Source: Cellulomonas sp. URHD0024 (GTDB taxonomy: Bacteria > Actinomycetota > Actinomycetes > Actinomycetales > Cellulomonadaceae). From it: DNA of 64,000 nucleotides. The first letter of the stretch is position 1; every line of letters starts with the position of its first letter. Shown here one piece after another: positions 58,159 to 64,000 of this stretch. The position numbers and the translations under genes are program-made. The stretch is taken from assembly GCF_000426185.1 (NCBI RefSeq), contig NZ_AUEW01000007.1, positions 62,001 to 126,000 of the forward strand. Reading direction: 5' to 3'. The notes under the pieces were generated by a model that worked only from the letters and a program-made list of their open reading frames with translations, was not told the origin of the DNA and made no database searches.

Positions 58159-60480
58159 ATGCAGCGCACCCTCCCGCGTCCGGGCCCCGGGTCCGACGCG
58201 CCGCGAACCGACAGCGCCCTGCGCAGCCGGCTGCTCGTCACGATGTTCGTGCTCGCGGGGACGAACGTCCTGCTGTTCGGCGCCGAGCTCGCCGGGACGG
58301 CGTCGTGGGGACAGCGGATCGGTCAGACGCTCAACCCCGTCATCGCCGTCCTCGCGGTCCTGCTGTGCCGCCGTGCGGCGACCGACACCGGCAGCGAGCC
58401 TGCGGCCCGCCGGATCTGGGTGCTGACCTCCTGGGGCATGACGCTCATGGCCGCGGCGATCGGGGCCCGGCTCGCCGCGAGCATGGGCCCGGCCTCCCTC
58501 GGCCATGCCGCGAACGTCCTGCAGGCTGTCGGTGCGATCCTCCTGAGCATCTCCGTCTTCCGGATCCCGCTGGGGCCGCGGACGCGCGCGGAGCGTACGG
58601 CTCTCATCCTCGATGTCGCGACCCTTCTCGTGGGGGCCGCCGTGATCCTCTGGCACGGCCTCGGCGGCTCACGGATCCTGCTCGCCGGAGAGGACGTCCG
58701 CGCTGTGGCCCCCGTGTTCGTCGCCGCACTGGTGGCCGTGTTCCTCGCGTCGCGCGCCGCGGTCGGCGGGTCCGAGGTCGTGCCACCGCGCACTGTCTAT
58801 CTGCGCGCCGTCTCGGCCCTCGTCGGCGGCCTGGGGTCCGCTGTCTCGGTCGTGCTCCTCGCCCTGCGCCCGGAGCTCGACGCTCAGGTGCTGCTCAACC
58901 CGCTCGCGTCGTGCACGATCGCCCTCAGTGCCTGCTTCCAGATGGCCGACGGCGCCGATGCTCGCATGCGCGGCCGACGCAGGCGTCGCTACAGCCTCCT
59001 GCCCTATCTCGCCGTCGTCGCCGTGGGCGTCCTCCTCGTGCGCACCGCGGTGACGCACTCTCCCGACCTCGTCGTGGTGGCGCTCGGCGCGGTGCTGCTC
59101 ACTGCGCTCGTCGTCGTGCGTCAGCTCATCGCGTTCCGCGAGAACGACGCGCTGCTCTCGCGCCTGGGCGACCAGGAGGAACAGCTGCGCCACGAGGCCA
59201 CGCACGACGCGCTCACCGGGCTGGCGAACCGGGCCCTGTTCGCCGAGCGGCTGGCCACGGCCGTCGGCGGGATCACCGCGGGCCGCCGGCTGAGCCTCGT
59301 CCTCATGGACCTCGACGGCTTCAAGACGGTCAACGACACGCTCGGCCATGTCGTGGGCGACGGCTTGCTCGTCGCGGTGGCGGCGCGCCTGCACGCGGGC
59401 GTGCGAGCGACCGACACCGTGGCGCGGCTGGGTGGCGACGAGTTCGCGATCCTGGTCGACGGCCTCGGCGCCGACGCGCTCGAGCCCTTGCTCACCCGCA
59501 TCGCGGCATCGCTCGCCGACCCGGTGCGGGTCCACGAGCACGTCCTCGCCGCCCGCGCGAGCTTCGGCGTCGTCGACGTCCGTCCGGGGGACGACGCCGA
59601 CGCGCTCCTGCGCCACGCGGACGTCGCCATGTACGACGCGAAGGAGCGGGGTGAGGGCGGCTACAGGCAGTACAGCCCGGGGATGGAGACGCGCGGCGCC
59701 GAGCGCAGCCGCCTCGCCGAGGAGCTGCGAGCCGCGATCGACGGGTGCGAGCTCGTGCTGCACTACCAGCCGGTCGTCACCCTCCCGGAAGGCCGGATCA
59801 CGGCCGTCGAGGCACTCGTGCGCTGGCAGCACCCGAGCCGCGGGCTGCTCGCCCCGGGCGAGTTCGTGCCGCTCGCCGAGCAGACCGGGCTGGTCGTGCC
59901 CCTCGGTCGCTGGGTGCTTCGCGAGGCCACCCGCCAGACTGCCGCCTGGGCTCGGGAGCACGGGCCCGACCTGCTGCGTGGTGTCGCAGTCAACGTCTCG
60001 GCGCTCCAGCTCCAGGACCCGGGCTTCGTCGACGAGGTTGCTGCGGCACTGCGCGACAGCGGCCTGCCGGGCGGGTGCCTGACCGTCGAGATCACCGAGT
60101 CGACTGCGGTCGGCGGCGGCGTGATGCAGGACTCCCTGCGCGGGCTCCGAGCGATGGGAGTGCGCGTCTCGCTCGACGACTTCGGCACCGGGAACTCGAC
60201 GCTGAGCCTGCTCGTGGACTGCGTCGTCGACGAGATCAAGCTCGACCGGCGGTTCGCGCCCGCACCCGGCGAGGGCGCCATCGCCGGCGCCGTGCTGCAG
60301 CTCGCGCGCGCTCTCGGCATCGAGGCGGTCGCCGAGGGGGTGGAGACCCTCGCACAGGCCGACGACCTCGGTCGCCTCGGGTACGGGCTCGCGCAGGGCT
60401 TCCACTTCGCGCGGCCCATGACGGCGCAGGCGCTCGGCGAGTCCATGCGCGCGACGCCGGCGCGCCCCGTCCCCGCCTGA
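58159..60480 (+). CDS. membrane GGDEF-EAL protein (c-di-GMP synthesis/breakdown)
   Basis: 773 residues. Eight or nine N-terminal helices (~15-320) form an MHYT/MASE-like sensor of unknown type. The GGDEF domain has DLDGFKTVNDTLGH and an intact GGDEF at 425-429, with an RxxD inhibitory site (RATD) 5 residues before it. The EAL domain has EAL at 551-553, VEITES, DDFGTGNS and EGVET, all needed for phosphodiesterase. Both activities look possible. ATG 58159 has GAGGA ~6 nt upstream and is preferred over ATG 58102. No partner gene is adjacent. Confidence 0.9.
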   Translation: MQRTLPRPGPGSDAPRTDSALRSRLLVTMFVLAGTNVLLFGAELAGTASWGQRIGQTLNPVIAVLAVLLCRRAATDTGSEPAARRIWVLTSWGMTLMAAAIGARLAASMGPASLGHAANVLQAVGAILLSISVFRIPLGPRTRAERTALILDVATLLVGAAVILWHGLGGSRILLAGEDVRAVAPVFVAALVAVFLASRAAVGGSEVVPPRTVYLRAVSALVGGLGSAVSVVLLALRPELDAQVLLNPLASCTIALSACFQMADGADARMRGRRRRRYSLLPYLAVVAVGVLLVRTAVTHSPDLVVVALGAVLLTALVVVRQLIAFRENDALLSRLGDQEEQLRHEATHDALTGLANRALFAERLATAVGGITAGRRLSLVLMDLDGFKTVNDTLGHVVGDGLLVAVAARLHAGVRATDTVARLGGDEFAILVDGLGADALEPLLTRIAASLADPVRVHEHVLAARASFGVVDVRPGDDADALLRHADVAMYDAKERGEGGYRQYSPGMETRGAERSRLAEELRAAIDGCELVLHYQPVVTLPEGRITAVEALVRWQHPSRGLLAPGEFVPLAEQTGLVVPLGRWVLREATRQTAAWAREHGPDLLRGVAVNVSALQLQDPGFVDEVAAALRDSGLPGGCLTVEITESTAVGGGVMQDSLRGLRAMGVRVSLDDFGTGNSTLSLLVDCVVDEIKLDRRFAPAPGEGAIAGAVLQLARALGIEAVAEGVETLAQADDLGRLGYGLAQGFHFARPMTAQALGESMRATPARPVPA

Positions 60481-60621
60481 TCGCTGGTCGACGCCATGCG
60501 TGCTGCAGGACTCCTCGCAGATTCCCGGTACGCCGGCGACGCCCGCACTCACCGACCCGTCGCGAGTGCAACCGTGCGCACGTGACGCGTTCACTGCCGT
60601 ACTGGTAGGTATGTGCTGCGT

Positions 60622-60636
60622 GGTCTCGTCGAGACC
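60622..60636. promoter_or_regulatory. 15-bp palindrome GGTCTCGTCGAGACC upstream of the ZIP gene
   Basis: A perfect palindrome around a central T, 49 bp before the transporter ATG and downstream of a TAGGTA/TATGTG hexamer. It could be the operator of a metal-responsive repressor; it does not match the Zur box (TGAAAATGATTTTCA type). Confidence 0.5.
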
Positions 60637-60684
60637 GGGACGCGAGACGGTGCCTCGTCTGGTCCGTCGAGGGGGGTGCGGGAG

Positions 60685-61416
60685 ATGGCCGGTGCCTTCG
60701 GATGGGGGCTGCTCGCAGCCAGCTCTCTGGTGCTCGGCGCGCTGGTCGCACTGGCGTTCCCGACCAGCCGGCGGGTGATCGGCCTCGTCATGGGGTTCGG
60801 CTCCGGCGTGCTGATCAGCGCCGTGTCGTTCGACCTCGTGCAGGAGGCGGCCGCCAAGTCCACGGGACATGGCGCGCTCGTCGGCGGGCTCTTCGCCGGC
60901 TGTCTCGTCTTCTTCGGAGGCGACGTGCTGATCGAACGGTTCGGCGGCGGTGACCGCAAGGACACCGGCGGCGACCAGCAGAGCGGCTCGCCCCTGGCGA
61001 TCGTGCTCGGCACCGTGCTGGACGGCATCCCTGAGTCGATGGTGATCGGCCTGACGATCTTCCAGGGCGGGGAGGTCGGCGCTGCCTACCTCGTGGCCGT
61101 GTTCGTCTCCAACCTGCCCGAGGCGATCGGCTCGACGACCGGTCTGGTGTCCGCCGGCTGGCGCCGGTCGCGGATCGTGTGGATGTGGGTGGCGATCATG
61201 GTCGTGTCGGGTCTGGCCTCCGCCGCGGGCTATGGCCTGTTCCAGAGCTCGTCGCCCGAGGTCGTCGCCTTCGTGCTCACCTTCGCGGCCGGGGCCATCC
61301 TCACGATGCTCGCCAACACGATGATGCCTGAGGCCTACGACGAGGGCGGCCGGTGGGTCGGCGTCGCCACCACCCTCGGCTTCGCGGTGGCGTACGCGAT
61401 CCACCTGCTCGACTGA
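60685..61416 (+). CDS. ZIP family metal transporter
   Basis: 243 residues, about eight helices. The metal-site helices carry GTVLDGIPESMVIGL and AVFVSNLPEAIGSTTG, with the Pro-Glu pair of helix 5 and 4 type. A short, charged cytoplasmic loop (GGGDRKDTGGDQQ) lies where many ZIPs have a His-rich loop. It probably takes up Zn or another divalent metal. ATG 60685 is preferred over in-frame ATG 60613. An operator-like palindrome lies upstream. Confidence 0.88.
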   Translation: MAGAFGWGLLAASSLVLGALVALAFPTSRRVIGLVMGFGSGVLISAVSFDLVQEAAAKSTGHGALVGGLFAGCLVFFGGDVLIERFGGGDRKDTGGDQQSGSPLAIVLGTVLDGIPESMVIGLTIFQGGEVGAAYLVAVFVSNLPEAIGSTTGLVSAGWRRSRIVWMWVAIMVVSGLASAAGYGLFQSSSPEVVAFVLTFAAGAILTMLANTMMPEAYDEGGRWVGVATTLGFAVAYAIHLLD

Positions 61417-61428
61417 GCCCGCCCGGCC

Positions 61429-62076
61429 CTACCGCGTGAACGTGACGTGGGTCGTGCCGCTCTCGGACACCTCCGTCGTCACCGTGTGGGTGAGCTCGAG
61501 CCCTTGCAGGTGGTCCCAGAGCCGGTTGCCTCGTCCGAGGACGACCGGAGCGACCATGAGGTGCACCTCGTCGACCAGGCCGGCACGCAGGAAGTCGCGG
61601 GCGGTGCCGTACCCACCGCCGACGCGCACGTCTCGGTCGCCGGCAGCCGCGCTCGCCTCGGTGAGCACGTCCTCGATGGAGCCGTTGCGGAAGTGGAAGG
61701 TCGTTCCACCCTGCATGGGGATGGGCGGGCGCGGTGCGGTGTGGGTCAGCACGTAGACCGGGGTGCCGAACGGCGGCTGATCACCCCACCAGCCCTTCCA
61801 CTGCGGATCGTCGGGGAACGAGTGCAGGCCGAACATGCTCGCGCCCATGATCTCGGCCCCGATGCCCTCGAAGAAGGCGGCGGCGTAGGAGTCGTCGACT
61901 CCGGTCGTGCCGGCGCCGCTGGTGTCCCCGAAGACGCGCTCGCGGAAGGTCCGGGTCGCGGCATAGTCGGCCGTGAGGCGCCCCCAGTCCTCGCCCATCG
62001 GATTCTCGGCGTCCTCGCCCAGGATGGGGGTGTAGCCGTCCAACGAGACGAACAGGTCCATGCGCACGCGGGTCAT
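61429..62076 (-). CDS. dihydrofolate reductase/RibD C-terminal family protein
   Basis: 215 residues. MDLFVSLDGY at the start, EIMGASMFGLHSFPDD and DVRVGGGYGTARDFLRAGLVDEVHLMVAPVVLG are the hallmarks of the RibD-C (NADPH-dependent reductase) fold. It starts inside the stop of the ArsR gene (ATGA). ArsR-reductase pairs of this kind are frequent in actinobacteria, with the regulator controlling the reductase. The decayed fragment at 57790-57990 belongs to the same broad family. Confidence 0.9.
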   Translation of the reverse strand: MTRVRMDLFVSLDGYTPILGEDAENPMGEDWGRLTADYAATRTFRERVFGDTSGAGTTGVDDSYAAAFFEGIGAEIMGASMFGLHSFPDDPQWKGWWGDQPPFGTPVYVLTHTAPRPPIPMQGGTTFHFRNGSIEDVLTEASAAAGDRDVRVGGGYGTARDFLRAGLVDEVHLMVAPVVLGRGNRLWDHLQGLELTHTVTTEVSESGTTHVTFTR

Positions 62077-62414
62077 GTCAGCTCCTTCGGGGTGGTGCGG
62101 GCCAGCTGGCTGTCGAGCCGGTCGAATCGACGTTCTGCGGACATCCGTTGCTCGCCCACCCACAGGCGCAGGGTGTCGAGGGCACCCGGGCGCAGGCTCA
62201 CCGTGCGGACGCGGCCGTGCTTCTGCGAGGTGACCACACCCGCGTCCTCGAGGACGCGCAGGTGCTGCAGCACCGACGGCAACGCCATCGAGAACGGCGC
62301 CGCGAGCTCGGACACGACGGCCGGGGACTTCGCGAGACGCTCCACCATCGCTCGGCGCGTCGGATCCGCGAGAGCCCGCAGCACGGCGTCGAGCTCGTCG
62401 TGATACCTAGGCAT
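62073..62414 (-). CDS. ArsR family transcriptional regulator
   Basis: 113 residues. A winged helix with VLRALADPTRRAMVERLAKSPAVVSELAAPF, then LPSVLQHLRVLEDAGVVTSQKHGRVRTVSL. No metal-binding Cys pair is present, so it is the metal-free subgroup that controls reductases and SRPBCC proteins. Its ATG lies inside the palindrome TAGGCATCTGCCTA, so it likely represses itself and the overlapping reductase. Confidence 0.9.
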   Translation of the reverse strand: MPRYHDELDAVLRALADPTRRAMVERLAKSPAVVSELAAPFSMALPSVLQHLRVLEDAGVVTSQKHGRVRTVSLRPGALDTLRLWVGEQRMSAERRFDRLDSQLARTTPKELT

Positions 62415-62421
62415 CTGCCTA
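62408..62421. promoter_or_regulatory. ArsR operator TAGGCATCTGCCTA
   Basis: A perfect 6-2-6 dyad that covers the ArsR start codon. On the minus strand an AATAGT hexamer is 7 nt before the ATG, so the mRNA is probably leaderless and the operator overlaps the transcription start. Confidence 0.75.
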
Positions 62422-62555
62422 ACTATTGTCGCGAGTCCGTTGTTCGTCAACCCGTGTCCGACGAGGGATGCTGCGGTACGAGAGCACCGGGACGTACCCG
62501 CGGCGGCGGGTGTGGTCGGCGCGCCGACGACCCGATGTTCTTCTAACCTGCGGGG

Positions 62556-63233
62556 ATGCTCCCGCCCGATCCGCGCCAGCGCGCGCTCCTGCGAGCCACC
62601 GCCTTCGGCGCCGGGTTGTCCCTGCCGGTCCTCGTCCTCGCGTACCTCGTGCGCGTGGAGGCGCCAGGAATGGCGCGGCTCGACGACGAGGCGGTCGCTG
62701 CCGCCACCTCCTTCACTCGCGAGCACAGCGGCCTCCTCCACGGGCTGCTGGCGTGGCAGGAGCTGCTCAGGCCCGTCTGGGTGAACCTGGCCGTCGCACT
62801 GCTCTGCCTGCAGATCTGGCGGCGGCACGGACTGGGGACCCGCGCGCTGTGGGGCATCGTCACGCTCCTCGTCGCGTGGGTGCTGCAGGTCGGAGCGAAG
62901 GGGCTCGTCCACCGGGCGCGACCCGCGGTGGAGGACGCCCTCGAGCACGCACCGGGGTCCAGCTTCCCCTCCGGGCATGCGACCAACGCCGCCGCCGCGG
63001 CGCTGACCACGACGATCGTCCTGTGGCCGCTGCTCGGAACGCGTGGCAGGTTCGCCGTGGTGGTCGTCGGCGGCACCGTCACCCTGCTCACCGCCGCGGA
63101 CCGGGTCTTTCTCGGCGTTCACCACCCGTCCGACGTGGTTGCCGGCATCCTGCTCGGCACCGCGATGGTCGGCGCTTCGTCCCTCGGTTACCTCGGCTGG
63201 AGAACACAGCCACGCACGGAAGGGCTCACATGA
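62556..63233 (+). CDS. PAP2 family phosphatase (first of two)
   Basis: 225 residues, six helices. The three phosphatase motifs are KGLVHRARP, SSFPSGHAT and DRVFLGVHHPSD, with the catalytic His residues. It is predicted to remove phosphate from a lipid phosphate such as undecaprenyl pyrophosphate or phosphatidate at the membrane. ATG 62556 is 6 nt behind TAACCT (62544-62549), leaderless. It overlaps the second PAP2 gene by 4 bp. Confidence 0.9.
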   Translation: MLPPDPRQRALLRATAFGAGLSLPVLVLAYLVRVEAPGMARLDDEAVAAATSFTREHSGLLHGLLAWQELLRPVWVNLAVALLCLQIWRRHGLGTRALWGIVTLLVAWVLQVGAKGLVHRARPAVEDALEHAPGSSFPSGHATNAAAAALTTTIVLWPLLGTRGRFAVVVVGGTVTLLTAADRVFLGVHHPSDVVAGILLGTAMVGASSLGYLGWRTQPRTEGLT

Positions 63234-63952
63234 CCCTCCTCGTCGGCGAGACACGACAACGCAGCACGGTCCACTCGTTCGTCCATCGCTACGAGCTCGA
63301 CACGTCTCGCCCGACGTTCGGGTCGGCGTGCCGCGACCTGGCGAGGCGGGCGCTCCTCCCGGCCGTGCTGTGGTGGCTGGTCATGGTGGGGACCGGCCTC
63401 CTGATCGTCGGGCCGTTGCACGACCTGCCTGCCGAGACCGGCGTGGACCGGTGGTTCGAGGCGCGCCGCACCGCGGGCCTCGGCTCGCTCACGCTCGTGC
63501 TGTCGGACTTCGGGCAGACCCAGTTCGTCATCGCCGCGTGCCTGCTCGTGGTCGCGGTGTTCTGGTGGCGCACCCGACAGTGGTGGCTGGCCGTCGTCCC
63601 CGCGATCGCGATCGGGCTGCAGGCCGTCCTGTTCTTCACGTCGTCGCTGCTCGTCGGCCGCGGACGTCCTGACGTCGCCCTGCTCGACGACTCCCCGCCC
63701 ACAACCGCGTTCCCGAGCGGTCACACCAGCGCGTCCGCTGCGCTCTACGTCTCCCTCGCCCTCCTGTGCCAGCGGATCACCCGGCCGTGGTTGCGGTGGG
63801 GACTCACGGCCGTGTGCCTCCTCGTCCCCTTCGCCGTCGCGACGGCGCGCCTCTACCGCGGCATGCACCACCCCACGGACGTGCTCGTCGGCCTGGTCAA
63901 CGGCGTCCTGTGCGCGTTGCTCGCGTGGTGGTACCTGCGCCGGGACGTCTGA
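63230..63952 (+). CDS. PAP2 family phosphatase (second of two)
   Basis: 240 residues. Motifs: GRGRPDVALLD (a shortened motif 1 without the leading Lys spacing of the first copy), TAFPSGHTSAS and ARLYRGMHHPTDV. It starts with a longer soluble N-terminus (~40 residues) before helix 1. Translationally coupled to the first PAP2 gene through ATGA. The paralogues have diverged strongly, so they may handle different lipid phosphates. Nothing is seen from 63953 to the window end. Confidence 0.9.
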   Translation: MTLLVGETRQRSTVHSFVHRYELDTSRPTFGSACRDLARRALLPAVLWWLVMVGTGLLIVGPLHDLPAETGVDRWFEARRTAGLGSLTLVLSDFGQTQFVIAACLLVVAVFWWRTRQWWLAVVPAIAIGLQAVLFFTSSLLVGRGRPDVALLDDSPPTTAFPSGHTSASAALYVSLALLCQRITRPWLRWGLTAVCLLVPFAVATARLYRGMHHPTDVLVGLVNGVLCALLAWWYLRRDV

Positions 63953-64000
63953 GCGCCGAGCCTCCGAACTGCCGAGCCCGCACGGGCCGCGGTCGGGAGT

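Noticed and set aside
58669-61404. Minus-strand frame of about 911 codons opposite the GGDEF-EAL and ZIP genes
   Set aside because: Antisense to two well-defined genes; the product is a repetitive Arg/Gly/Asp sequence.

Overview
The window is chromosomal DNA of a high-GC Gram-positive actinobacterium. The third codon position is strongly G/C biased, GTG starts are common, and ATGA/GTGA stop-start overlaps abound. At least twelve genes have a TANNNT -10 hexamer only 6-7 nt before the start codon, which implies leaderless mRNAs. A secreted GH81 beta-1,3-glucanase with FN3 and carbohydrate-binding modules lies behind a CebR-type operator (TGGGAGCGCTCCCT), and there is a second large secreted discoidin/beta-helix protein. 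Together these suggest a polysaccharide-degrading genus such as Cellulomonas or a relative. This is inference; no rRNA or other marker gene is present. No tRNA, rRNA, CRISPR array, IS element or prophage was recognised.

Layout. 1-9.7 kb: small regulator/target modules, namely a TetR gene with three 15-bp operators in front of a divergent membrane protein, an alcohol dehydrogenase, a two-component system, a TetR/hydrolase pair that share an operator sequence, a MarR/MFS efflux operon and a split methyltransferase-like locus. 9.7-12.5 kb: a universal stress protein, two crcB fluoride channel genes and a FetB-like permease in one overlapping operon, then a membrane protein gene broken at a CGAA tandem repeat. 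12.55-15.1 kb: a compact cassette of a 25-codon ORF with an excellent ribosome site, a very strong hairpin, a ThiF/E1-like adenylating enzyme with an N-terminal winged-helix-like region, and a membrane M50-like protease with a PqqD-like N-terminus. I interpret it as an uncharacterised RiPP (ribosomally made, modified peptide) system, and it is the most interesting locus here. 15.1-27.4 kb: an ECF41-like sigma factor, MFS, VOC, FAD and aldo/keto enzymes, a DUF2975/HTH pair, a lipoprotein, an orphan ParA and a transporter with a histidine-rich tail.

27.5-33.4 kb: the molybdate operon mopI-like/modABC, then a three-gene ABC-2 exporter operon. 33.4-44.1 kb: an SUFU-domain protein, GH81, a glutamine amidotransferase and the discoidin/beta-helix protein, with strong terminator hairpins behind the two secreted-protein genes. 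44.6-51 kb: a YiaA/B protein, a protealysin-type M4 protease with its emfourin inhibitor, a PilZ protein and a protein of four cold-shock domains. 51-57.6 kb: a MalT-like LuxR regulator and a GMC oxidoreductase that appear to have been joined by a deletion, then an SDR and cytochrome bd oxidase (cydAB). 57.6-64 kb: a decayed reductase fragment, a GGDEF-EAL protein, a ZIP transporter, an ArsR/reductase pair and two overlapping PAP2 phosphatases.

The genes mostly work as short local operons with their own regulator and operator. Start codons were moved from the longest reading frame when a leaderless -10, a Shine-Dalgarno site or an operator made a downstream start more likely.
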